From NCBI GenBank assembly GCA_037501455.1, contig CM074865.1, forward strand, positions 31,602,501 to 31,666,500: a stretch of DNA of 64,000 nt. Reading direction: 5' to 3'. Below, in pieces: positions 10,263-20,880 of the stretch (position 1 is its first letter; the number at the start of each line of letters is the position of its first letter). The translations under genes and the position numbers were made by a program. The notes under the pieces are model-generated. The model was not told the DNA's origin and did no database searches. It saw only the letters and a list, made by a program, of their open reading frames with translations. Source of the DNA: Lantana camara. Its lineage: Eukaryota; Streptophyta; Magnoliopsida; Lamiales; Verbenaceae.

Positions 10263-12920
10263 TGTAGCACCCTAACCCCAGGGCACTACATCCCCCGCAC
10301 TATAGCCTCGATCCACATACGAAATGGAAAATCCGTACATAAACCAAAACTATAGCGAACAGGTGACAATTAAAAAAACGACGAGCTAGGCGGGACACTC
10401 CCCAACATAATTCAACCAAAACATGAATATAAAAGCGGAAGCAATAAATCATGCACACATATAGATACCATATTTACCGAATAGATATATATAGGTACCA
10501 AATTTAACTATCAATAAATTATCATCTCCATATATTATATACATGCTAGAGTATTCAAAATGTAGCAATCATGATCATAACATGATATCTATCAAAAGTC
10601 TATACATGAAAGGTACACTGCTAGACCCGTGCAATGCAAGACTTGACCGGACTCCCGCCTAGCACGACCACGCTCTCAAGTACCTGAAAATTGAAGTATC
10701 AGTCTACCGAAGACTGAGTGAGGGCATTAAATATATATAACACACATCACATGCAAGTTTTAGCCTCGGGCGAAGGCTTCGTAAAGAAATAAATATATAG
10801 TTCAAGAAACCCTTTCTTTGCCCGAGATTACAAATAATCATTTTAACAGTTTAACTTGATCATTTCATGAACATGTGACCCCGACGAGCAGGGGCGATTC
10901 TCCAACCTTTACACCAATCGTGAACAATACATGCTTGCTTTATCAATTCAATACATGGTCATGCATTTTAATTTAGTGCTCACATAGACAGTTTCATGCT
11001 TGAAATCATGCAATAACCCGACGAATAACCCGACATGCCGGATTAATCCCCAGTCTCCTTCATCCTCCGGGTGATAGTGAGTTTGCAAGGCTCAACTATC
11101 CACGACATGTTGTGTGTAGGGGACATGACCCCTTAGACACGGAACTCCTTCCACCACTAATCTCCTAGTGGCTTCGGGGGTGATCCCAACAACGTGAGGA
11201 TAATTCAGGAGTTACCCGTCAGCCCTTGCTTTCCCTGTTGGCTCAAGAATTACCCTCGGGCCCACGTGCAATCATGTACTCGCCAAACTTGCTTGAAAAT
11301 CATGACAATCATTGCTTGCATGCTTGAAACATTTATATTTTGGAAACGTTTATATTTATAATACGTTTTGGGCCGAAAGAACACATAACGGTGGTAGGGT
11401 TCTATATACCTAAAGTAAAACCTCACCTTTTCTTACAAAATACAATGAGGATATGCTTTACGGAGCCTGCTCCTCGTCCACAACCTCGTGACCTGTGCAA
11501 ACACGACGTGTATACGTGAGACATGACCTAAAATGGACCAAATATGACGAACGGCGGAAATGTAACGAGATGACGAGGAAAATGCAATGTGGCATGATAA
11601 CATGTTGTTTCAGTACATATTAGCACACATAACAGCAATTCGGGGTCAAAGAAGCCGTCGGATCGAGGGGCTATTTTCGTAATTTTATGCAGAGAATTTT
11701 GTTCTGCAACTCAGGTGGGAACGGCCGTTCCAGCTTCCGTTTGTAAATGGGAACGGTCGTTCCCATAAACCCCAAAATCGGACCAACGATTTCCAATTTT
11801 AAAATGCGCTGAAGCTGGGAACGGCCCTTCCGGCACGCAGGCCAAAATGGGAACGGCCGTTCCCAGTCTCGGCCGCCTAGTTCATTTGAAAAGGTGGGAA
11901 CGCCCGTTCCCACAATGCCTTGAGTCTGGGAATCGTCGTTCCCAGTTTCTGCAACTTACAAAACAGAACAAAAACAGGGGATGCTCACGGGAAGGAACAA
12001 CAACAATAACAAATCTCAAGTTTGATCAACAAAGGCCATAATTTCTGGTAATATGATGCATATATGTTCAAGAAATGATAACCTAACACTTAAACACTTA
12101 AAACATGAAATATCATCAAGAAATCAAAGTTCCAAGCTCATGCTCACTTTGATCATCCAAGCTCCATTTTCCAACAAATTCATAAATAAATCATGCTATA
12201 ATTCAATATAAGATCACATAATCATGCTCCCATCTATCAATAATCCATCTAGCATAACAAACTCAAACCCTAGTCATGTCTAATATGATCAACATCATCA
12301 ATTCATGCAAACCAACCTTGAAATGGAAAGAAATGAAGAAGATAGATGATGATGATGATGAACTCCCCAAAACTTGGCAAATTTCTTGATGAAATAGATG
12401 AAATCACTTCTTCCCCTTTTTCTTCTTGATGCCGAGAATGAAAGGAAGCAAACAAGTTGGGAGATTTTTGGATGAAATAAGAGTATGGAAGCTTGGAGAT
12501 GCATATCACGTAACAACCACTTTTTGGAATGAGTGAAATGTCCAATTTTGCCAATTAATCCTCCAAGGATTCAAGTTATGCAATTGAGTATATAAGTTTT
12601 GAAATATGCTCAATTAAGTCCTTAAAAGATTATGCAATTAAGTCCCTAGAATTTAAAGAAATATTCAACTAGGGACAATTTGGTAATTTGAAATGCTCCC
12701 GATTATGGTTTCATGCAATAAATATTTTTCCGTGTCATGAAATAATATTTTCAATGCTATGAATTCACATAATTCACAAAATAATGTTTCATGAATTTTT
12801 ATAAAAATATGAGATGCCACGTAAGCATATATTATGAAATTAAAGAATAAATAAATAAATCCTACGCTCAAAACTCACACGTGGCGTGCTTACCTGTTCA
12901 TCCGGAACCGGGGCGTTACA
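10263..12920 (-). repeat. Chromovirus 3' LTR
   Basis: 2,658 bp, TGTAGCACCC...GGGGCGTTACA on the plus strand. Compared with the 5' LTR it keeps about 775 bp (roughly 10,797-11,573) that the other has lost. It contains the six-copy palindrome array and a donor-like CAAG|GTTGG at 12,316 (minus). Several per cent of positions differ from the 5' LTR in the stretches compared by eye, so this insertion is much older than the copia at 47,571. Confidence 0.93.
11717..11943. repeat. Six-copy palindrome array, group i
   Basis: Six copies of GGGAACGGCCGTTCCC or one- to three-base variants start at 11,717, 11,749, 11,817, 11,849, 11,896 and 11,928 (spacings 32, 68, 32, 47, 32). The sister LTR repeats the same spacing exactly (18,404, 18,436, 18,504, 18,536, 18,583, 18,615). 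The motif is a perfect 16-bp palindrome around CGGCCG. Each pair is about three helical turns apart. Confidence 0.9.
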
Positions 12921-12936
12921 ACTCTCCCCCTCTTAA
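12921..12936 (-). other. Polypurine tract of the chromovirus
   Basis: On the minus strand AAGAGGGGGAGAGT directly precedes the 3' LTR start TGTAACGCCCC. It primes plus-strand DNA synthesis. Confidence 0.85.
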
Positions 12937-12959
12937 AAGAATCTGGTCCCCAGATTCTC

Positions 12960-13301
12960 TTAGTCTTGAGTGAATAACTCCGGGTGGAACCGTTTCATTT
13001 TATCTTCTGTTTCCCATGTAGCTTCCTTGGTTTTGTCACTTCTCCACAACACTTTAACCATGGGAATCCTCCGGTTTCTCAATTCCTGAAATTTCCGATC
13101 CAAGATTCTAACCGGCCTCTGAACAAATGTCAAATTCGGTTCCAGCTCAACTTCTTCCACGGGGAGAATCGTGGTCTCATCGGGGTAATATTTCCTTAAT
13201 TGCGAAACATGAAACACGTTGTGAATCCCGGTAAGACTCGGTGGTAGGTCCAACCGATAGGCTACCTCGCCTATTCTTTCAAGAATTTCAAAGGGACCCA
13301 A
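12960..13301 (-). pseudogene. Integrase C-terminus with chromodomain-like tail
   Basis: The frame opens with GPFEILERIGEVAYRLDLP, the GPY/F-type module of chromovirus integrase, then VFHVSQLRKYYPD, and ends with a chromodomain-like segment (VKVLWRS...ATWETEDKMKRFHPELF). In this clade the tail is thought to direct integration to heterochromatin. An in-frame stop at 13,302-13,304 separates it from the rest of integrase. The reading frame is the same as the upstream pieces. Confidence 0.85.
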
Positions 13302-13811
13302 CTAACGAGGATTAAGCTTTCCTCCTTTCCCGATCCGGGTGAAACCTTTCCTTGGTGACACTTTCAAGAATACCCAGTCACCAACTTCAAATTCTAGATC
13401 TCTCTGGATTGTATCGGCATAGCTCTTTTGCCTATCTTGTGCGGCTTTCATCCGTTGTTGAATCACTTGGACTTTTCCAATCATATCCTGAACGACCTTG
13501 GAAGGTTTCTCAAATCTTTCACCTTTCTTTACCCCTTCTTGTTTCGACCATTTCCACTCTTCCAAGTCGAAGAATAACGGAGATCGGCACTTTCTTCCAC
13601 ACAAAAGTTCAAAAGGAGCCATCCCGATCGAAGCCTGAAAGCTATTATTATAAGAAAACTCAATCAAAGGAAGCTGTTCTTGCCAAGAATTCTGAAAATC
13701 TATCGCACACGCCCGAAGAAGATCTTCCAAATATCTAATTAACCTTTATGTTTGACCGTCTGTTTGCGGGTGAAATGTTGTACTGAACTTGAGCCTCGTT
13801 CCCAAAACGGC
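13302..13811 (-). pseudogene. Integrase core, C-terminal half
   Basis: Continues the polyprotein in the same frame after a stop at 13,812. FSTTFHPQTDGQT is followed by a TAA at 13,746-13,748, then RLIRYLEDLLRACAID and the NNSFQASIGMAPFELLCGRKCRSPLFF block. The residue just after DGQT, normally the catalytic Glu of the D,D-E triad, falls on the stop codon. Downstream is the QKSYAD...GDWVFLKVSP segment of the integrase C-terminal region. Confidence 0.85.
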
Positions 13812-15872
13812 CTACAACTCTTGCCACAACTTAGATGTAAACCTCGGGTCTCGGTCTGAAACTATACTCACCGGAATGCCATGAAGTCGGATAATCTCTC
13901 TGTTATAGATTTCAGTCAACTTTGGGATCTTATAAGACATCCGGACTGGTAGAAAGTGAGCAGACTTTGTAAATCTATCCACTATTACCCAAATTCCATC
14001 AAACCCGCCTTTAACCTTCGGTACTCCGGAAACAAAGTCCATCGTTACTTTTTCCCACTTCCATTCAGGAATAGGTAACGGTTGTAGAAGTCCCACGGGT
14101 TTTTGGTGCTCAACTTTCACTTTCTGACAAGTCAGGTAATGTTTCACATACTCAACCACGTCTCTTTTCATCCCGTTCCACCAATAGTATTGCTTCAAAT
14201 CCTTATACATTTTGTTTCCTCCTGGGTGGATGGAATATGCTGACTTGTGAGCTTCTTCGAGTAGAACCCGTTTCAATTCCTCAGGTACTACTACTCTGTT
14301 TTTAAACCGAAGCAAACCGGTCTCATCAAACCCGAAAGGACTCTCCGGATCACCCTTAGCTTTACTTACAAGCTTCTGAACTTCCGGATCGTTATTCTGA
14401 GCCTCAAATAACCGATACTTCAATTCTGGCTGAATTGTCATATTGGAAACCCGAGCCTTTAACACAATTGGAGCAACTTCCTCACTTTCCTTTATTTCCA
14501 AACTCGATACACTCGCCTTCCTGCTAAGTGCATCGGCGACCACATTAGCTTTTCCTGGATGATACTTGATCGTACAATCATAATCTTCTAACTTTTCCAT
14601 CCAACGCCGTTGCCTCATATTCAAGTCCTTCTGCGTGAATAAGTACTGGAGGCTCTTGTGGTCAGTGAAAATCTCAAAGGAAGTCCCGTAAAGATAATGT
14701 CTCCATTTCCCAAGAGCAAAAATCACCGCTGCAAGCTCCAGGTCGTGTGTAGGATAATTCTTTTCATATTCCTTTAGCTTTCGAGAAGCATAAGCGATCA
14801 CTTTTCCTTTCTGAGTCAAGACACAACCTAATCCTTCTTTAGAAGCATCTGTATACGCTGCATACTCCTCTGAACCCTCGGGAAGTGCCAACACCGGAGC
14901 TGAGACTAACTTTTCTTTTAAAAAGTTGAAGCTTTGATCACACTTCTCGTCCCAGACAAACTTGACATCTTTCTTTGTCAATCGGGTCAACGGTGCAGCA
15001 ATCTTGGAAAAATCCTGAACGAACCTTCTGTAACACCCAGTCAATCCCAAGAAACTCCTAACTTCCGAGGCATTCTTTGGTTTCTCCCATTTCAGAACGG
15101 CCTCAATTTTCGAGAGGTCGACTTCCAAACCTTTACCTGAAATCACATGTCCCAAGAAAGCAACCCGATCGATCCAAAATTCGCACTTACTGAATTTGGC
15201 AAACAACTGATGCTCTTTTAAAGTCTGAAGAACGAGCTTAAGATGCCTCGCGTGCTCCTCGACTAATTTTGAGAACACCAGAATATCATCGATGAAAATC
15301 ACCACAAACTTGTCGAGAAAAGGCCTGAAGATCCGGTGCATCATATCCATGAAAGCTGCAGGGGCATTAGTCAGCCCAAAAGGCATAACCACGAACTCGT
15401 AGTGCCCGTACCGAGTATTGAATCCCGTCTTAGGAATATCCTCTGCTCGGATTCGCAGCTGATAGTATCCCTGTCTCAAATCCAATTTTGAGTAGACTTT
15501 GGAACCCTGAAGTATATCGAATAACTCCTCGATATGTGGAAGGGGATACTTATTCTTGATAGTCATCCGGTTCAACTCCCTATAATCGATGCACATTCTC
15601 AAAGTTCCGTCCTTTTTCTTTACAAATAACACCGGTGCTCCCCAAGGTGAAGAACTCGGCCGGATGTATCCAACTTCCAATAGTGCCTCAAGCTGAACTT
15701 TTAACTCTTTCAATTCGGCTGGAGCCATCCGGTACGGGGTCTTTGAATATGGCTCAGCATTCGGAAAAAGATCAATTAAAAATTCGATCTCTCGTTCAGG
15801 AGGCAAAGAATCCAGCTTTTCTGGAAATACTTCAGGAAATTCCTTCACCACTTCTATGTCTTCCAATTTCAC
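13812..15872 (-). pseudogene. Pol fragment: reverse transcriptase, RNase H, integrase N-half
   Basis: 686 codons without a stop. Reverse transcriptase occupies residues 45-300, with [11 protein letters not shown] and FIDD at 193-196. RNase H occupies 338-452 (TDAS...FTDHKSL...ADALSR). The integrase zinc finger at 542-582 has both His, but the first Cys of the CX2C pair is Tyr (residue 579, codon at 14,136-14,138), which should abolish zinc binding. Core Asp residues at 611 and 673 are present. The upstream limit is a nonsense codon (15,873-15,875), not a real start, so this is a piece of the gag-pol polyprotein. Confidence 0.92.
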
Positions 15873-16136
15873 CTAGTCTTTGGGCTTGTTCAAAATATAA
15901 GCAATGAACCCTGTAGCCCCGTCCTTGACTAATTTCCGAGCTTCTGAGAAAGAAAGTAGGGGTACCGTCTTCGAAGTACAACCCGTGAGAACATCTGAAC
16001 CCAACTGCACCTTCTTGGCCCGACAATCCACGGTAGCACAATGCCTGTATAACCAGTCCATCCCCAAAATAGACTCGTATCTCTCCATCGGCATCACAAT
16101 AAAATCAGTCAAAAATTCCTTGCCTTCAATCACCAC
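15873..16136 (-). pseudogene. Aspartic protease C-terminal part
   Basis: In frame with the rest. DFIVMPMERYESILGMDWLYRH contains the ILGMDWL signature of chromovirus protease. It ends at a TAG (15,873-15,875) just before the linker to RT. Confidence 0.85.
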
Positions 16137-16178
16137 TGGAACATCCCTGTAGACCTGATCCGTCTCTCGCCTACTACT

Positions 16179-16487
16179 TTAAGGGGTACTAACTAAATAG
16201 CGTACAGAAGAGCACATAGCAGGCAACGATAATGTAATAGCACTAGAGTGCGCAAGAAAGGAGTGTGTAGCTCCTGGATCAAATAATGTATGGATGTTCG
16301 TGCCATGGATGCAAATGGTACCTTGAACTACCGCTGTAGGGTCGATCTCTGCATCCTGCTCCTCGCCAGTGAGTGCATAAGCCCGAGCTCTCACAAGTGG
16401 CCTCGGACCTGCAAGTGGCGGATCCCGACGATCCGGACAGCCGTCTACTATGTGCTCATCGCTCCCACAAATCAAACATAGGTACAA
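16179..16487 (-). pseudogene. Zinc knuckle and protease N-terminal part
   Basis: Begins within the second of two CX2CX4HX4C knuckles (CLICGSDEHIVDGC). The first knuckle (CRFCGLTTHYYDNC) lies in the same frame just upstream. The protease active site reads DPGATHSF instead of DSGATHSF, so the catalytic Ser/Thr position is Pro. It ends at TAA 16,179-16,181. Confidence 0.88.
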
Positions 16488-16628
16488 CCTCCGTCTGCAG
16501 TTATCATAGTAATGTGTAGTAAGCCCACAGAATCTGCAGCCCGGCTTCTGAGGTGGCTGTAGTGGTGCTGGAGCCCTTGGACCCTTCTGTGACGGTCCTG
16601 CAGTCTTAACCTTCTTCCCAGAGTCCCT

Positions 16629-16937
16629 CTACGCTGGAGGTGCAGAGTAAATCATCGGCCCCTTTCCTGAGCTCGATCCCTGACCCGCTCTCGAGCCTGA
16701 AGCCTGTCCAGTACGCTGAGTAGCCCTCCTCGCAATATCAGAATCCTCAACCTTTAGAGCCTTTGCGATAGCTTTAGCCCAGGTACTCGTATTAGCTGCT
16801 TTTAAGGCCTCCTGGATGTCTGGCCTGAGCCCCTGAACGAACTGCATTGTCTTGTGGAAATCATCATTCGCTATGTTGGGTGCATAGCGAGAAAGTCTCT
16901 CAAACTCTGCAATATACTGCCCCACGGACCTTCCTCC
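16629..16937 (-). pseudogene. Gag central region
   Basis: A gag helical region (GQYIAEFERLSRYAPNI...QFVQGLRPDIQEAL) followed by a low-complexity Ser/Gly linker. Stops at 16,938-16,940 and 16,629-16,631 bound it, all in one frame with its neighbours. Confidence 0.88.
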
Positions 16938-17472
16938 CTATTTCAGCTCGGTAAACTCCCTCAATCTGCGAGTACGAGAAGCTGGAGGAATAAACTTGTT
17001 CTTAAACTCCTGTACAAAGATCTCCCAAGTGATATCTGTCCCTGCTGCCTCCAAGACGATCTGTGTGCTCTCCCACCAAGAATAGGCCTCGCCTTGAATT
17101 AAAGTGAGTGTACAGCGAGCCTTCTCCTGAGTATCACAAGGGATAAGCTGTCAGATCCTCTCGATCTCCTTCAGCCACATTTCCGCCTGTATATCGTCTC
17201 CCTTATAGAACTTCGGGGGACGCTGATTCTGGAACTCGCGCAAAATGGCAGAAATAGGGTTCTCCTAGTGTGCTACTGGCGCTGGTGGTGGTGGAGCAAC
17301 CCTGTCCTGTAGTCTCTGATCAATTAGCCCCACTACCGCGTTCATAAAATCCTGAGGTTGTACCTGAGCAGGTGGAGGAGGAGGTGATCTCTCACGATGA
17401 TGGTGGTGACGGCGATGATGATGATGCCTGTGTCTCGAACATCGGTCACGGTGATGTCTATCACGATCCATC
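16938..17472 (-). pseudogene. Gag N-terminal region
   Basis: Starts at the ATG 17,471-17,469, right after an AG|G acceptor. The N-terminus is rich in His, Arg and Asp (RHHHHRRHHHHRE), then proline-rich. In-frame stops lie at 17,265-17,267 (TAG) and 17,151-17,153 (TGA). The reading continues through WLKEIERI and a WWES block to the stop at 16,938. The His/Arg run may be a simple-sequence expansion. Confidence 0.85.
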
Positions 17473-17704
17473 CTGAGATCAAATCACTACACATGCGTGG
17501 TTGGATTAATAAATGCAAATGTGTGCATATAATTCAATAATATCAATAACCCACATTCAAAGAAGATCAAATAACTCAATTAACTCAAGAATTCAAGTCA
17601 ATCAAGTAATTCAATGAAATGCAAACTCTCAAGTAACAAGTAATCCTATGCCGTGCGACCTAGACTTACTTGACACGACTCGAGAACCTCGGTTTTGCAA
17701 CCGG
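17473..17704 (-). other. Chromovirus leader between PBS and gag
   Basis: Short AT-rich leader. Its end, TGATCTCAG|GATGG (minus strand), is a good splice acceptor placed exactly at the gag ATG, as in the related defective element. Nothing else was recognised. Confidence 0.6.
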
Positions 17705-17716
17705 GCTCTGATACCA
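17705..17716 (-). other. Primer binding site, initiator tRNA-Met
   Basis: On the minus strand TGGTATCAGAGC, the standard plant initiator-Met PBS, lies 8 nt inside the 5' LTR. It fixes the orientation of the element. Confidence 0.93.
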
Positions 17717-17724
17717 CCTGTAGA

Positions 17725-19608
17725 TGTAGCACCCTAACCCCAGGGCACTACATCCCCCGCACTATAGCCTCGATCCACATACGCATTGGAAAATCCGTAC
17801 ATAAACCAAAACTATAGCGAACGGGTGACAATTAAAAAAATGACGAGCTAGGCGGGACACTCCCCAACATAATTCAACCAAAACATGAATATAAAAGCGG
17901 AAGCAATAAATCATGCATACATATAGATACCATATTTACCGAATAGATATATATAGGTACCAAATTTAACTATCAATACATTATCATCTCCATATATTAT
18001 ATACATGCTAGAGTATTCAAAATGTAGCAATCATGATCATAACATGATATCTATCAAAAGTCTATACATGAAAGGTACACTGCTAGACCCGTGCAATGCA
18101 AGACTTGACCGGACTCCCGCCTAGCACGACCACGCTCTCAAGTACCTGAAAAGTGAAGTATCAGTCTACCGAAGACTGAGTGAGGGCATTAAATATATAT
18201 AACACACATCGCATGCAAGTTGTAGCCTCGGGTGAAGGCTTGGTAAAGAAATAAATATAATGTGGAAAATGCAATGTGGCATGATAACATGTTGTTTCAG
18301 TACATATTAGCACACATAACAGCAATTCGCGGTCAAAGAAGTCGTCGGATCGAGGGGCTATTTTTGTAATTTTATGCAGAGAATTTTGTTCTGCAAGTCA
18401 GGTGGGAACGGCCGTTCCAGCTTCCCTTTGTAAATGGGAACGGTCGTTCCCATAAACCCCAAAATCGCACTAACGATTTTCAATTTTAAAATGCGCTGAA
18501 GCAGGGAACGGCCCTTCCGGCACGCAAGCCAAAATGGGAACGGCCGTTCCCAGTCTCGGCCGCCTAATTCATTTGAAAAGGTGGGAACGCCCGTTCCCAC
18601 AATGCCCTGAGGCTGGGAACGGTCGTTCCCAGTTTCTGCAACTTACAAAACAGAGCAAAAACAGGGGATGCTCACGGGAAGGAAAAACAACAATAACAAA
18701 TCTCAAGTTTGATCAACAAAGGCCATAATTTCTGGTAATATGATGCATATATGTTCAAGAAATGATAACCTAACACTTAAACAACTTAAAACATGAAATA
18801 TCATCAAGAAATCAAAGTTCCAAACTCATGCTCACTTTGATCATCCAAGCTCCATTTTCCAACAAATTCATGAATAAATCATGCCATAATTCAATATAAG
18901 ATGACATAATCATGCTCCCATCTATCAATAATCCATCTAGCACAACAAACTCAAACCCTAGTCATGTCTAATATGATCAACATCATCAATTCATGCAAAC
19001 CAACCTTGAAATGGAAAGAAATGAAGAAGATAGATGATGATGATGATGAACTCCCCAAAACTTGGCAAATTTCTTGATGAAATAGATGAAATCACTTCTT
19101 CCCCTTTTTCTTCTTGATGCCGAGAATGAAAGGAAGCAAACAAGTTGGGAGATTTTTGGATGAAATGAGAGTATGGAAGCTTGGAGATGCGTATCACATA
19201 ACAACCACTTTTTGGAATGAGTGAAATGTCCAATTTTGCCAATTAATCCTCCAAGGATTCAAGTTATGCAATTGAGTATATAAGTTTTGAAATATGCTCA
19301 ATTAAGTCCTTAAAAGATTATGCAATTAAGTCCCTAGAATTTAAAGAAATATTCAACTAGGGACAATTTGGTAATTTGAAACGCTCCCGATTATGGTTTC
19401 ATGCAATAAATATTTTTTCGTGTCATAAAATAATATTTTCAATGCTATGAATTCACATAATTCACAAAATAATGTTTCATGAATTTTTATAAAAATATGA
19501 TATACCACGTAAGCATATATTAAGAAATTAAAGAATAAATAAATAAATCCTACGCTCAAAACTCACACGTGGCGCGCTTACCTGTTCATCCAGAACCGGG
19601 GCGTTACA
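17725..19608 (-). repeat. Chromovirus 5' LTR, internally deleted
   Basis: 1,884 bp, TGTAGCACCC...GGGGCGTTACA. It matches the 3' LTR but lacks about 775 bp near 18,258. Both deletion ends share AAATGCAATG-type sequence, suggesting illegitimate recombination. The six-palindrome array is retained (18,404-18,630). A donor-like CAAG|GTTGG lies at 19,004 (minus). Confidence 0.92.
18404..18630. repeat. Six-copy palindrome array, group i, second LTR
   Basis: Starts at 18,404, 18,436, 18,504, 18,536, 18,583 and 18,615, the same 32/68/32/47/32 spacing as in the other LTR. Copy 6 reads GGGAACGGTCGTTCCC here, against GGGAATCGTCGTTCCC at 11,928. Confidence 0.9.
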
Positions 19609-19824
19609 CTACATCCTAAAGTGGTATTAGAGCTCTTGGTTGTAAACCAGGAGCTCTAGTGTCGTGTTGGGTCTATCTAGGTCGTTCAACTTAGGATTAT
19701 GTGCTTGTTTACATTCATTCTCACTTTTATGTGAATTATTTGAATTATTTGCATTAATTGTTCACAGGAACATGCACTAAACCCTGCACGCATCGATATT
19801 TTGGAATTATTTTCTTATTTCAGG

Positions 19825-20160
19825 ATGGCGTCTCAACACCAACATATGCCATCGTGAGAAGTACATGAGAAACAAGTAACCTCGGACTACAAGAAATTTA
19901 AAGAGTTTGATCCACCGAAATAGTTTGGAGGTAACGATGTCGAGGCCAAGGAATGGATTTCCGAGATTACTTGGATTTGGGGTATACTTTCGGGGACGTT
20001 ACAAGAGATGGTGAATGGTTGTCTGAAGAATAAGAATCTGAAGAATCGGGACATTTAGTGAATGGTTGTCTGAAGAATAAGAATCTGAAGCCAACGAAGA
20101 GCCGTGGTTCCAAGACATCAAGTCAAGTCTGAGTTAAAGATAGTGAAGATGAAGAATTTG
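19825..20160 (+). pseudogene. Gag remnant, copy B, with deletion and filler
   Basis: Starts at ATG 19,825, just after CAG|G. It carries stops absent from copy A (TGA in place of GAA near 19,856; TAG near 19,922). About 600 bp of gag are missing at 20,011, and a 33-bp segment that includes the end of the zinc knuckle occurs twice (20,011-20,043 and 20,058-20,090). Confidence 0.75.
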
Positions 20161-20710
20161 ATGCCGAGTTTGACACTACCGCCATGGTGAAAGGTACACG
20201 AGGCATTCATGGCATCTCATGCATGCATCTTTTATTTTATTTCGAGGAAACCCATTTGCTTGATTTGTTTCTCTTCCTTATTGCTTCTTGTTACTTATTT
20301 TTGTTACGCTTGTTGTTTTCTCTTACTTGAACTCTTTTCTTGTAGAGAGTTAGTGAGTTGAGTGCCCGAAAGTGTTGGTGAGTTGTGAGGGTCAAGGTTT
20401 CCCGATGGACTTTTGAAGGCGCCTTGTTCTTGTTGAGGTACGGGCTTACCTTAAGGTGTGGGTTAGTTGTTCGAGTGTTGTGCCGAGTTGTTGGTTACTT
20501 TTAGGAGGTCCAGTTGGGGCTCAACGATATTCTCGGGTATTAGATTGAAGGCTAACCCATTAATATCCTTCATAGACATGGTTAGAAATTCTGGAATGGT
20601 GCAACAAGCTTTGTGGCTTGCCTTTAGGGTAACCGAACGGCCGAGCCAAGCTTGAAGAGACAAAGATCGGAGTAAGGCTCTCTTGATGTTTCCTTGAAGG
20701 TTGGAATTTG

Positions 20711-20880
20711 TTACCGCTCGATAGGGACATCGAGATTGTCGTGATCTTTATCCCGGAGCTAAACCCTATTCGAAGACTCCCTTCCGGATGGCTTTAGCTT
20801 AGTTGTTAGAGTTCAAGGCATAGTTCGATGAAGCTCTTAGAAGGTGGTATCATCCGTTCGAGTACTTCTTTGTGGAGTGT
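20711..20880 (+). pseudogene. Reverse transcriptase N-terminal remnant, copy B
   Basis: Same DNA as 2,176-2,345, ending at the solo-LTR insertion. The left duplication reads AGTGT here (20,876-20,880) against AGTGC on the right, a single later change. Confidence 0.7.

Larger units (their letters stand above)
10263..19608 (-). mobile_element. Tekay-type chromovirus (Ty3/gypsy), structurally complete, coding-dead
   Basis: Two LTRs flank a gag-pol region read on the minus strand. The left LTR is 10,263-12,920 (3' in element sense) and the right LTR is 17,725-19,608 (5'). The target duplication is CTACA (10,258-10,262 and 19,609-19,613). PBS, PPT and every gag-pol domain can be found, and the C-terminus has the chromodomain-like KVLWR...ATWE pattern typical of the Tekay (Del) clade. 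Nine in-frame stops make the element non-coding. It is inserted at the exact end of another gypsy LTR. Confidence 0.93.

Noticed and set aside
11717..11943. CRISPR-like array
   Set aside because: Palindromes are separated by 16-52 bp of LTR sequence shared between copies, not unique spacers, and the DNA is plant nuclear.
12303..12554. Conserved ORFs repeated in the chromovirus LTRs (His-rich or Phe/Ser-rich)
   Set aside because: They arise from ATG/GAT-rich LTR sequence, overlap in several frames, and their repetition reflects LTR duplication rather than coding constraint.
17265..17471. His/Arg-rich peptide as a separate metal-binding gene
   Set aside because: It is in frame with gag, directly follows the leader acceptor and ends at a nonsense codon.
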